NCBI GenBank assembly: GCA_900317555.1
Contig: ONHF01000005.1
Coordinates: forward strand, 1 to 64,000
Length of the DNA stretch: 64,000 nt
DNA from: an uncultured Lachnospiraceae bacterium
GTDB taxonomy: Bacteria; Bacillota; Clostridia; Lachnospirales; Lachnospiraceae
Direction: 5' to 3'
Each line of letters begins with the position of its first letter. The stretch's first letter is position 1. Position numbers and translations under genes: made by a program. Shown piece by piece: positions 1-9,719 of the stretch. Below the pieces are notes generated by a model, which was not told the DNA's origin, ran no database searches, and saw nothing but the letters and a program-made list of their open reading frames with translations.

Positions 1-39
1 CCTAATTACCCATTGGGAATCTAAATATCTGCAGTTTTC

Positions 40-87
40 AAGGCCCAAAAGGCCTTTTATTTTGGCCTGCCGTTTTTCATAAACGGC
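40..87. terminator. two hairpins downstream of the Ldh-family gene
   Basis: Two stem-loops follow the stop codon of the leftward gene that ends at 101. Arms GCCGTTT (69-75) and AAACGGC (81-87) form one. AAGGCC (40-45) and GGCCTT (51-56) form the other, which is followed by TTATTTT when read rightward, so it could also end a rightward transcript entering from outside the window. Neither has a strong U-run in the leftward direction. Confidence 0.45.
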
Positions 88-100
88 TTTACACTATCTT

Positions 101-1150
101 TCACTTGCTCGCAATATCCCTGACATTCAGGTCTCCGGCAGCCAGAGACTGAATCTGTGCCCAGACATTCTCATCCACGACAACACCGTCTTCCAGACTC
201 TTCTTTCTTCTCTCAATCGTGTTTTCTCCGGGGCATTTGACCGGGCGCGCCGGATTGATCGGATGTGCCGCGTCCGCAGCTGCAACTCTCCGGTCCAGCA
301 TTTTCTGCAGCTCATCCGGATCTCCGAACATGTTCGGATCAATGGCGATAAAAATCTGGCTGCAGCCCGTGCACGATCCGCGGTGCTCTTCATCGAGATC
401 ACTGCCGCATTTTCCGGCAGAAATCATCGCAGCCGCCAGATCCAATGCAATGGCCAGAGACGAGCCCTTCCAGTAACCGGTCGGAAGGATCCGCATCGAA
501 TCTTCAATTGCTCTTGGATCCGTTGTAAGGTTTCCGTCCTTGTCAAAGCCTCCCGGGTAAGGCAGCTGTCTGCCTGCAAGCCGGTATACTCCAAGTTTAC
601 CATAAGCGTACTGGCTCATGGCCATATCAACAACAATTTCTCCGTTCTTTCTTGGAATCGCGATACAGAACGGATTGTTTCCTACAGAAGGCTTGTCGCT
701 TCCCCACATAGGCATGCAGCTCTCGGTATTGATCCAGCTGATCGCGATGAATCCAGCCTTCGCCATCTTCCACGCGTAAGTGCCTCCCCGCATCCAGTGC
801 GTTGTGTTGCGGATCGCAACCAGACCGATTCCATGCTCTTTCGCAAGTGCCAGTGCTCTGTCAGAACAAAATAGCGCATTTGTTACACCGATTCCGAGAT
901 GGCCGTCGTAATTCTCCGCCGCGCCTTTGCTTCCAACGAGCGTCGGCTCGGCGTGTACATCGACCAGTCCCTTCTGTACATACTCGGCAAAACGCGGAAT
1001 ACGGTTAAGCCCGTGGCTCTCCACGCCGTCCGCGCTTGATTCCGTGTGGATTCTCGCACAGATCCGCGCCTTGTCTTCCGGTACGCCAATATTAATAAAT
1101 GCCTTTCTGCATGTTTCCTCAACTTCAGAAAACGGTACTCTGATACTCAT
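101..1150 (-). CDS. Ldh-family (malate/L-lactate/2,3-diketogulonate) dehydrogenase
   Basis: This 349-residue protein belongs to the Rossmann-independent Ldh family of NAD(P)H oxidoreductases (MdH, YlbC, YiaK/DlgD), which reduce 2-keto acids in the cytoplasm. The segment NTTHWMRGGTYAWKMAKAGF near residue 115 resembles the YiaK/DlgD active-site region, and NNPFCIAIP near residue 158 is typical of the family, so a keto-sugar-acid substrate is more likely than lactate. The chosen ATG has a purine-rich GGGG about 10 nt upstream and overlaps the stop of the preceding frameshifted gene (ATGA). It is the last gene of a leftward operon whose two upstream members are damaged, so it may now be poorly expressed. 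The substrate is inferred. Confidence 0.87.
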   Translation of the reverse strand: MSIRVPFSEVEETCRKAFINIGVPEDKARICARIHTESSADGVESHGLNRIPRFAEYVQKGLVDVHAEPTLVGSKGAAENYDGHLGIGVTNALFCSDRALALAKEHGIGLVAIRNTTHWMRGGTYAWKMAKAGFIAISWINTESCMPMWGSDKPSVGNNPFCIAIPRKNGEIVVDMAMSQYAYGKLGVYRLAGRQLPYPGGFDKDGNLTTDPRAIEDSMRILPTGYWKGSSLAIALDLAAAMISAGKCGSDLDEEHRGSCTGCSQIFIAIDPNMFGDPDELQKMLDRRVAAADAAHPINPARPVKCPGENTIERRKKSLEDGVVVDENVWAQIQSLAAGDLNVRDIASK

Positions 1151-1787
1151 GTATTATCCCCTTTTTCACGTCCCTGTTCAATCAGAACAGAATCATTGTG
1201 GAGCGGCCCCAGTTCCCAGAGTCTGATCTTCTCGGTTCTTGTAAAAATTGTATCCTTATATTTCTCCTCGATGTAGTGAAACAGTTCATGCGAAAGCAGA
1301 AGCTTCGAAACATTGAGTTTGTCCGTCAGAATTTCCGCGGTTTTTCTGTCACGGAGAAGATTTTTCGCTTTATAAACCGCGTCCATATAGATCCGGATCT
1401 GATTTGCCGGCTTGAACTCGGCGAAGAGAACCCGGTCCGTGCGCTCCGGGAACTCCGGATAAGTGACAACCATTCCATCTTTTTCGCAATCTGCACCGGA
1501 TCGTCCGTTCCGTACTCTTCTGCGATCTTATCCGCATACTCATAACCGCACTGCACGGATTTATGCATCAGCTGCACTCTCTGTCCGTCTGTCAGCTTTC
1601 CGTCAATCGGATCTCTGGAGAAAGCATACGGCCACCAGTCATCCGGAGCAACGGCCGTCAGATCCTGCAGCATATCATTCAGCCCGCGGATTTCGTAAAG
1701 CGGTTTTTCATAGGAGGGACGGCGCTGTTTGCCGAACAGTCCGTCCGCGATTGGTTTGAGCGCTTTTGCGATTTCTTCTCTGGTCAT
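1147..1787 (-). pseudogene. HELFH-motif protein, frameshifted
   Basis: Two overlapping reading frames together describe one protein of about 213 residues. The first runs from ATG 1787 to about codon 103 (VQIAKK). The second continues with MVVTYPEFPER and ends at 1147, overlapping the next start codon. Adding one T to the run at 1480-1484 (one A on the coding strand) joins them as IAKKDGMVVTYPEF. The rebuilt protein carries HELFH at about residues 167-171, an HExxH zinc-metallopeptidase signature as in ImmA/IrrE-type proteins. The gene sits between the reactivase-like remnant and the Ldh-family gene, both 3-4 nt away or overlapping. The family is not firmly recognised. The break may be real decay or a homopolymer sequencing error. 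Confidence 0.72.
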
Positions 1788-1790
1788 GTA

Positions 1791-2523
1791 TTATCCCACG
1801 TCATTGTGCGAACCGACCACTATGATCTCTTCTTCCGGATCGCGCTCCCCAAGGTCCAGATCCATCAGCAGTTTTACCTGCGCAAGATCTACAGAACTGT
1901 AGTCGGAAACTCTGGGTCCGAAGCAGATGAAGTAATCCGGACGGATGATCGAGTCTGTCTTGAAAATCGCTTCTTCCTCCCACATCCGTTCTACTTCCTT
2001 ATCATAATCGGCAACCTTGCACTTGGATACAACGCCGTCCGAGCACTGCACTTTGATAAAGCCTTTCCGGTCTACAATCCGGATCGGGTGTTTGTCGTCG
2101 CGATCGCCCTGGAAAACATAAAACTTGTCCGTCTTTTCCTTCAGGCAGATATTCGAAACCTTCGGCCCGAAATCCTCCTTCGCGAGCTGCTCCGCTTCCG
2201 AATCATCGCATTCCTTCAGAAGATCTGTGGTTTTAACCTCCGTGGAGCCGGTGGCAATTGCAGTGACCTTACCTTTCTGGGAGTCGATTTCAATATGTAC
2301 TTCAATTGTATCCGGTGATGCGCCGGAGCTGATCGCAGCGTCCGTAGCTTCCTTCTTCAGATCCCGGATATCGTCCTGCGTAGGGTTCGGTATGACACGT
2401 TCGACAACGTCACGAACCATCGACAGCGCAACACCGATGGAGGAAATGATCTCTGCGTTCTCGGGGATGCTGTACGGCAGATCCATCTTTTTCGCGCAAT
2501 ACAGAACCAGAGAAGCGGCACCG
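1791..2523 (-). pseudogene. diol-dehydratase-reactivase-like ATPase, C-terminal remnant
   Basis: The reading frame from about 2523 to the stop at 1791 encodes about 240 residues. It includes IPENAEIISSIGVALSMVRD, followed by a conserved NPTQDDI stretch, which resembles the C-terminal part of large proteins annotated as 'diol dehydratase reactivase ATPase-like (DDR)' or hydantoinase-like in Clostridia. Those proteins are several hundred residues longer, so the N-terminal half with the ATPase core is missing. The frame remains open to an ATG at 2675 next to the recombinase stop, but the roughly 50 residues so added are antisense SDR sequence and element DNA. The remnant probably began as the first gene of the leftward operon. 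The family name is from memory and tentative; the truncation is well supported. Confidence 0.6.
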
Positions 2524-2623
2524 GCGGACTCGGCGGCGAGATTGCGAAAGCGTTTTATCGTGCGGCGCGGATGTCGCGGTCTGCGGCGGTCATCCCGAAA
2601 AAGCCCGGGAGCTTTCGGCCAGG
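2517..2623 (+). pseudogene. SDR-family oxidoreductase, 5' fragment
   Basis: Read rightward, this stretch encodes GTGGLGGEIAKAFYRA and, after a one-base shift near 2564, ADVAVCGGHPEKARELSAR. This is the glycine-rich NAD(P)-binding turn, helix A, strand B and helix B of a classical short-chain dehydrogenase. One added G restores YRAGADVAVCG. The frame stops matching at 2623 and resumes in frame at 14387 (LYAENIGST). The spacing from the CGG turn to the CDVT motif is then about 29 residues, normal for the family. The first dozen or so residues before GTGG are absent because the fragment abuts the reactivase-like remnant. Confidence 0.75.
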
Positions 2624-2650
2624 GCTTGTAAGACAGTTTTATGGTTTTCC

Positions 2651-2671
2651 GGAAATGGCATGATCTTTGGG

Positions 2672-2684
<13 letters not shown>
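2651..2684. repeat. 13-bp perfect inverted repeat at the recombinase 3' end
   Basis: Arms GGAAATGGCATGA (2651-2663) and TCATGCCATTTCC (2672-2684) flank an 8-nt loop. The right arm contains the last codons and stop of the recombinase. No U-run follows in the leftward direction, so an ordinary terminator is doubtful. The repeat lies about 28 bp inside the inferred left end and could be a recombinase binding site or an mRNA-stabilising hairpin. Confidence 0.6.
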
Positions 2685-4362
<1,678 letters not shown>

Positions 4363-4386
4363 TTATAACCGAATTCTTCTCGTTTA

Positions 4387-4587
4387 TTATTTTACATCCT
4401 CCACATTTTTCAGCAGGATGCGCGTGAGCTTCTTTTCCAGAAACTCATTTCCTTCAAAGCTGCCGGTGACGGTGTAGACGGTTCCGTGGATCTCTCGTTC
4501 GACCTTGATCTCTGGGATCCAATAAGCGGAAAGATTTCTAACCACGATGTGACCGGCTTCGTCAATTCTTGTTTCTCTTATTTTGGC
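4387..4587 (-). pseudogene. TnpW-like small transposon protein, start unclear
   Basis: An open frame of about 65 codons ends at 4387, just upstream of the recombinase. It includes IKVEREIHGTVYTVTGSFEG and then FLEKKLTRILLKN, which resembles the small TnpW-type proteins encoded next to serine recombinases in Tn4451-like elements of Clostridia. No ATG lies in frame before a stop at about 4626. The only conventional candidate inside is a GTG at 4545-4543, which would remove the first part. It is probably a remnant, or it uses a non-standard start. The family assignment is by motif memory. Confidence 0.5.
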
Positions 4588-4599
4588 TGTTCTCCTTTT

Positions 4600-4760
4600 T
4601 CTATTTCTCCGGACAAAAAAGCCGGGTCACATAGATACGCACCAACAGACGAACTCAAAGAGTCCGCCAAAATAGATATGTGTCTATGTAACCCAGCGAT
4701 CAAACTGCCGGTGGCTGCCCAACAGCAGCCCACTGTATCTGTTCTATCAGACAGATACTC
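4600..4760 (-). other. hairpin-rich leader upstream of the TnpW-like frame
   Basis: This stretch contains several inverted repeats in series. TATCTGT (4736-4742) pairs with ACAGATA (4751-4757). GGCTGC (4713-4718) pairs with GCAGCC (4725-4730). A 15-bp arm at 4624-4638 pairs with 4680-4694 with two mismatches across a 41-nt loop. No gene is recognised in it. It may be a structured 5' leader RNA of the transposition genes; this is inference from pairing alone. Confidence 0.4.
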
Positions 4761-4894
4761 TATAAAAATCGGGAACTCAGCTTTTAGGAGAGAACCGATA
4801 ACGAATTGGGCCGGACCAGATTCCTCCAAGGCCCCTTTTTCCAGACCGATTCAAATATATCAACACGACATTCTACTGTCAATATGCCAAAAAC

Positions 4895-4920
4895 ACGTTG
4901 ACGGTTTTTGCCGTCAACGT
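4895..4920 (-). terminator. terminator of the restriction/defence operon
   Basis: Arms ACGTTGACGG (4895-4904) and CCGTCAACGT (4911-4920) are a perfect 10-bp inverted repeat with a 6-nt loop. Read leftward the stem is followed by GTTTTTGG, a plausible Rho-independent terminator about 340 nt after the TIR-protein stop codon. Confidence 0.55.
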
Positions 4921-4922
4921 AA

Positions 4923-4955
4923 CTGCTCGCCAGGCTTTTACTACCTGGCGAGCAG
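4923..4955. repeat. 12-bp perfect inverted repeat
   Basis: Arms CTGCTCGCCAGG (4923-4934) and CCTGGCGAGCAG (4944-4955) flank a 9-nt loop. The right arm contains the first copy of the spaced repeat described in the next entry, so one copy is present in inverted orientation. It lies between the operon terminator and the rest of the repeat array. Confidence 0.6.
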
Positions 4956-5130
4956 TGCATTGTCGTCCATATCTGCTATTTGGCAAGCAATGCATACCTG
5001 TATGATTCGGCACTTGGCAAGCAGGGCCTGCACATACAGGTTTTGCAAATTCGTGAGCAGAATCCGGATGGATGGTTCAGAAACTGGCAAGCAGTGTTCC
5101 GATCCGGACCCGCGCGATTTTCGGCACAAG
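4946..5130. repeat. array of short direct repeats spaced 34-36 bp
   Basis: The motif TGGCRAGCAR starts at 4946, 4981, 5015 and 5085, with weaker copies at 5051 (TCGTGAGCAG) and perhaps 5121. The start-to-start distances are 35, 34, 36, 34 and 36 bp, with unrelated sequence between copies. The spacing is not a multiple of three, so a repeated protein is unlikely. It lies in the gene-free stretch 4590-5260, 3' of the TIR gene. Iteron-like protein-binding sites or element-end sites are possible; a CRISPR is unlikely because the repeat is only about 10 bp. Confidence 0.55.
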
Positions 5131-5260
5131 CTCGTTGGGAACAAATCCCAAACCCAGAGATCGCACTTTTTGCGAGCTACGCGTTTTCACGCTTTCACAT
5201 AATTCATTTTTCGTAGATTAATTCTTTTCTATGGTTATATCAGGTGTTGGCTCTCTATAT

Positions 5261-6568
5261 TTACCCACAAAATGTATTTAGATCGACCGAAAGGCCAACC
5301 GCTTTCATATTCTTACCGAGTTGCATTTTCCAAGCACCTGCAGAATCCATACTGACATATACGACACCACTGATATCTCCAGGAGTTTCTACATTACCCT
5401 TGACCAATGCACAAACATGATCTCTTCCCAACTTTCCAATTAGATATCCGTGTTCAAATACTACGTTCTGCCGAGCACGATATCTTTCATCTTTCTGAGC
5501 CATTTCTTTTGCTCTGCCAAGGTCGCATTCCGTATAAAGAACTACAGCAAAATCAACGTCAGCATAACGTTCTATCTTTTCAATTATTGTAAGTCCAGAA
5601 TCGGGTTGCTCGTGAAGAATAATCGCTTCGAAACCGCCTTTCTCAAGTGTCCGAGCCATTTCTTGTATGGCAGCATTATCGTGTCCGTGAACAATAAATA
5701 CTTTATTACTCATAGTTTTCCTCTCAGTTATATGTACATCTGATTCTTGAACTGGATAATTAACCGCTTGGTAAGCAAGCATCTTGTTGGTTATACTCTT
5801 CAAGTTAAATATCAATGATTTGCCGGAAAGCTCAGGATCGTACCAATGTTTTTCTGGCATACACTGATACAAGCCAGCACCTAAGTTGGGAATTATGGCA
5901 TCATATCTGCTTGTAACATCAATGTATAAATCCAAGCCAACAGATTCATCTTTAGGATCTGCAAGAAATGCTTTGCAACGCATAATATCTTCTTGCAGCA
6001 TTTTACCAATAGTAGGGCTTCTTTTTATCACGCTTGCTGTCCGTCCTTTTTCTGTGTTTTTAAATGCAAATTCTTCATCAGTCGATAATGCACGCAAATG
6101 GCCCATCATGTCTTCATAGGCAGATGGCCTGTTTCTCCGGTGAAAATAAGTTTGAAAAATCTGATCATGCATCGGGTGGTCTTTAAGATACCGCTCGTTA
6201 AAAATGTTGATCTCATCCATCCAAGCTTTATAAAGCGGTCCACTTACAAAAGAAACAGCAAAGCCACGTTCAGCAGGATGATATTCCCTTTTACCTATTT
6301 CCTCACCTCTTTGTATGAATTCCTGAAGTTTGGATGCTGGCGTTTCTTGCAATTGGCTCAAGAAAACTTTGCCTTCATACGTAGGTCTGACGATATATGC
6401 CCAGCCGCTCAGCGAACTTGCATCAATTTTAGTAAGCAAGCCCGCCTTTATCAAATAATCAATCTGTAATTTGTCATAATCCGGTGCGGAGATTGATAGT
6501 TCTGAGCATTCCTCGAATTTCTGATACAAATCACGTAAAACAGCTTGTGCCTGCATTTCTATAGTCAT
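5261..6568 (-). CDS. TIR-like (CAP12/PF10137-type) effector protein
   Basis: This 435-residue protein has an N-terminal winged-helix-like part (about 1-75, ending in YIVRPTYEGKVFL), a helical middle region, and a C-terminal TIR-like domain from about 287. The C-terminal domain shows NKVFIVHGHD (289-297), TIIEKIE, then VVLYTECDLGRAKE and RQNVVFEHGYLIGKLGR (366-382). This pattern is typical of predicted nucleotide-binding TIR-like proteins, several of which degrade NAD+ in phage defence. E372 lies where bacterial TIR NADases carry the catalytic glutamate (inference). The ATG at 6568 is preceded by AAGGAG at the right distance and lies 13 nt after the hsdR stop, so it is the last gene of the restriction operon. 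No cyclic-nucleotide synthase or Thoeris/CBASS partner is adjacent. Confidence 0.82.
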   Translation of the reverse strand: MTIEMQAQAVLRDLYQKFEECSELSISAPDYDKLQIDYLIKAGLLTKIDASSLSGWAYIVRPTYEGKVFLSQLQETPASKLQEFIQRGEEIGKREYHPAERGFAVSFVSGPLYKAWMDEINIFNERYLKDHPMHDQIFQTYFHRRNRPSAYEDMMGHLRALSTDEEFAFKNTEKGRTASVIKRSPTIGKMLQEDIMRCKAFLADPKDESVGLDLYIDVTSRYDAIIPNLGAGLYQCMPEKHWYDPELSGKSLIFNLKSITNKMLAYQAVNYPVQESDVHITERKTMSNKVFIVHGHDNAAIQEMARTLEKGGFEAIILHEQPDSGLTIIEKIERYADVDFAVVLYTECDLGRAKEMAQKDERYRARQNVVFEHGYLIGKLGRDHVCALVKGNVETPGDISGVVYVSMDSAGAWKMQLGKNMKAVGLSVDLNTFCG

Positions 6569-6581
6569 TGTGAAAACTCCT

Positions 6582-9500
6582 TTACGCAGCCACTCTATAC
6601 CGCATGTAAACATATTCGTAAATACGCTGGCGGTATTCAGAAATGCTGATTTCGTCATAGCACTCTGGAAGTTCAGCCCACAGCGTGTCACGGATCAGGT
6701 TGTCCACAGCGGCTTTCGTTTCTTGCTTATCGGTCCAGTGGTCAAGCTCGGCAATCTTTGCCTTGATCTTTTTCAGAAGACTTGCGGCCACTTCCTTGAT
6801 TATTTTGATATCCGCTTTGGAGAGATCATCCCGGAAGAGCATATCGTAGAGGGACAGTTCTTCGTCATTCTCAAATCCTTCACGGACGTAACGCTGTTCC
6901 TCTTTATCGAGGCTGTTAGCCAGATCCATCAAATCCATAAAGGTTTTTTCGATGGTAGCACGGTCCTGCTCACTGTTATAATCTGTGATGATCTGTTGAT
7001 ACCGCTCATAATAATCAATACGGTCTGGATTATTGAAAAGCAAGCGGTTCAGTTTCTGCTGAATCAGCTCCTCCAAATCTTTCATCACAAGGTTCTTTTT
7101 CCTGACCTTTGCAAACTCTCGGCGCAGTAGATCAAAGTCAATAGCACTGATATCAAACCGGCGTGGCTCCTCTTTGACCATCAACGGAACATCGTCTATT
7201 TCAACATACTCGCTGATGATAGAATTGATTTCCACCATCAGATCGGTCGTGTCAACGTGACGGCGCTTTTTCTGTAATTCCGCATAAATCGCGGCGATGG
7301 CTTCATACTCTTTCCGGGTCGGGCCTGTAATATCATCACGGTCCGTGTATTTCATCAGACGGATCAGTTCCGTGGCGTATGTGGAGAATGACTTTTTATC
7401 CTCGATAGTGCCACAAACTGCATTGGCGGCAGTCTGAAGCAGCGACAGTTTCATAAAATCGACTGCAGCAATCAGATCGGCAAGCTCAAAGTCGCGCTCA
7501 TGGAGAAAAGCCTTTGCTTTTTCGATGGTATCGAGGATACGAGCAATCAGCTCATCTTTATCAACGGTCGGATCGCCGCCGGGTGTGTTGATGTTAGCCG
7601 TATAATCGGCCAACGCCTTTCGGAGCGCTTTTACGATGCCGATATAATCAATGATCAGGCCGTTGCTCTTGCCCTCATTTACACGGTTGGCACGGGCGAT
7701 GGTCTGCATCAACGTGTGCGCCTTCAATGGCTTGTCCAGATAGAGACAGGACAGGCACTTCACATCAAAACCGGTGAGCCACATAGCGCAGACGAACACA
7801 ACGCGGAGAGGATTGGACGAATCTTTGAATTCCTTGTCCAGTTCGCGCTTTTCCATCTTCGCCCGGTGGTATTTGATATCCAGATCCCATTTTTTGAATG
7901 TCTGAATCTCATTCTGCTCCTGACTGATCACAACTGCCATTTCCGTTTCCTGCATCCATTTCAGCTTGCGCTCCAGTTCCTGCGCCTCCTGCTGTGTGGC
8001 CGTTTTGATTCTCATTTTCAGGGCTTTGATTTCTTCTTTCCAGTATTCCTGGACGAAGTTATACATACGGACGCACGTGACCTTATTAAGGCACACGAAC
8101 ATGGCCTTGCCGCTGGTCCAGAGATCGGAATAGTGACCGACAAAATCCTTGGCGATGGATCTCAGACGCGGCTCCGCCGTCATCAGATGGATTTCCTTGG
8201 CAAATTCCGCTTCCAGCTTGTCCTGCTGGTCGACGTCAATATCGGCGTTTTCGATAGCGTCGAGAATGCGGTCTGTGATTTCCGGATTGTGAAGGTCGAG
8301 TATCTTTTCACCGCGATTCTCGTAATATAGCGGAACGGTGGCACCGTCCTCCACGGCGCGTTTGAAGTCGTATACGGAGATATAGCCGCCGAAAGTACGC
8401 GCTGTGATATTGTCGCTGGAGAGAAGCGGCGTGCCTGTAAAACCGATACGAGCAGCTGTCGGGAGCAGCTTCATCATATTATCGGCAAAGATCCCGTACT
8501 GGCTACGGTGCGCTTCGTCCGACATGATAATAATATCGTGATCCGGGTAAATCGGAGCTTCATCAGGTTTGTTAAATTTCTGAATCAGAGTAAAAATGAA
8601 GCTCGGATTGCCTTTCAGCTTCGTGACAAGGTCACTGCCGCTTGTGGCGATAAACTGCGAAGCCTTCGATTTGCCGAGCAGACCGCAGTTTTCAAAGGTA
8701 TCGCTGATCTGCTTGTTCAGTTCATCGCGATCGGTCAGTACCACAATAGTAGGTGAACCGGCAAACTTACGGCGTATTTTCTGCGCGAGGAATACCATGG
8801 AATAGCTCTTGCCGGAGCCTTGAGTATGCCAGAACACGCCCAGTTTTCCGTCGTTGAGCTTTCTCGCCTCATATGCCTTGACCGCTTCGTTGACACCGAG
8901 GTACTGATGGTTACGGGCAAGGATTTTTACGGTATTGCCGCCGGAGTGATCATAGAGGATAAAGTTCTCCAGCAGATCAAGAAAATTCTCCTTTTTACAG
9001 ATACCGCGCAGCATCGTTTCAAGGGCAACACTGCCTTGCTCTTTTTCGTCAAGACGTTTCCACTCATGGAAGAATTCATACTTGCTGCCCAGCGTGCCAA
9101 CCTTGGCTTCGGTGCCATTGGAGAGCATAAGAAAAGCATTATAGTAGAACAGATGCGGTATCGTATCCTGATAATCTGTATAGTTGTCATCGTAAGCGTT
9201 CTGTACATCTACGGTGTTTTTCTTTAATTCCACGAAAAGGAGCGGCAACCCGTTTACAAAGCCGACGATGTCCGTGCGGCGGCGGTAGAGGTCACCGTAT
9301 ATCTTCAATTCCTTGACCGCAAGGAAGTAATTGTTCTCAGGGTGCAGGAAATCGATTACAGCGGCCTTCTTCGTTACAGTTTTGCCGTCCGGGCGCTTGA
9401 CCGTCACAGGGATACCGTCACGAATCAGAAAATACTTCTCTTCATTGATTTGGAGTAGCGACGATGTGGATAGGCGCTTCTCCAAAACAGCCTGTGCTTC

Positions 9501-9719
9501 AAGAAGTTGATCGGCGTTGATCCACGGATTGAGCTTTTTCAGGGCAGCGCGGAAATAACGCACAAGCAGAATCTCCTTGTACGACTTTCTGCCGAAAGTG
9601 CCATTATCGCCAAGCACTTCCGTGTTATATGCAAATTTCACATCCCAACCAAGCTCGTCCCGGAGAAGGTTTCCAGCGCTTTCCTGTACGAGTATGTTTT
9701 CTGAATAGTCGTAGCTCAC
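6582..9719 (-). CDS. hsdR: type I restriction enzyme, R (endonuclease/translocase) subunit
   Basis: At 1045 residues this is a full-length HsdR, the motor and nuclease of a type I restriction-modification complex. The PD-(D/E)xK nuclease core is D150 with ELK 164-166 near the N-terminus. The SF2 helicase has Walker A (HTQGSGKS, about 298-305), DEAH (401-404), the FTGTP motif III and a C-terminal TIARANRV motif. The start is GTG at 9719, overlapping the stop of the DUF3644 gene by four bases (GTGA), so translation is coupled. It lies in the operon xre-hsdM-hsdS-DUF3644-hsdR-TIR. No frameshift is seen and the enzyme is predicted functional. Confidence 0.95.
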   Translation of the reverse strand: MSYDYSENILVQESAGNLLRDELGWDVKFAYNTEVLGDNGTFGRKSYKEILLVRYFRAALKKLNPWINADQLLEAQAVLEKRLSTSSLLQINEEKYFLIRDGIPVTVKRPDGKTVTKKAAVIDFLHPENNYFLAVKELKIYGDLYRRRTDIVGFVNGLPLLFVELKKNTVDVQNAYDDNYTDYQDTIPHLFYYNAFLMLSNGTEAKVGTLGSKYEFFHEWKRLDEKEQGSVALETMLRGICKKENFLDLLENFILYDHSGGNTVKILARNHQYLGVNEAVKAYEARKLNDGKLGVFWHTQGSGKSYSMVFLAQKIRRKFAGSPTIVVLTDRDELNKQISDTFENCGLLGKSKASQFIATSGSDLVTKLKGNPSFIFTLIQKFNKPDEAPIYPDHDIIIMSDEAHRSQYGIFADNMMKLLPTAARIGFTGTPLLSSDNITARTFGGYISVYDFKRAVEDGATVPLYYENRGEKILDLHNPEITDRILDAIENADIDVDQQDKLEAEFAKEIHLMTAEPRLRSIAKDFVGHYSDLWTSGKAMFVCLNKVTCVRMYNFVQEYWKEEIKALKMRIKTATQQEAQELERKLKWMQETEMAVVISQEQNEIQTFKKWDLDIKYHRAKMEKRELDKEFKDSSNPLRVVFVCAMWLTGFDVKCLSCLYLDKPLKAHTLMQTIARANRVNEGKSNGLIIDYIGIVKALRKALADYTANINTPGGDPTVDKDELIARILDTIEKAKAFLHERDFELADLIAAVDFMKLSLLQTAANAVCGTIEDKKSFSTYATELIRLMKYTDRDDITGPTRKEYEAIAAIYAELQKKRRHVDTTDLMVEINSIISEYVEIDDVPLMVKEEPRRFDISAIDFDLLRREFAKVRKKNLVMKDLEELIQQKLNRLLFNNPDRIDYYERYQQIITDYNSEQDRATIEKTFMDLMDLANSLDKEEQRYVREGFENDEELSLYDMLFRDDLSKADIKIIKEVAASLLKKIKAKIAELDHWTDKQETKAAVDNLIRDTLWAELPECYDEISISEYRQRIYEYVYMRYRVAA

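Noticed and set aside
4578-4829. 83-codon leftward reading frame ending beside the TnpW-like frame
   Set aside because: It covers the hairpin-rich leader, has no ribosome-binding site or recognisable family, and its codons follow the stem sequences; more likely non-coding.
4946-5130. CRISPR array
   Set aside because: The repeat unit is only about 10 bp and degenerate, spacers are irregular by 1-2 bp, and no cas gene is in the window.
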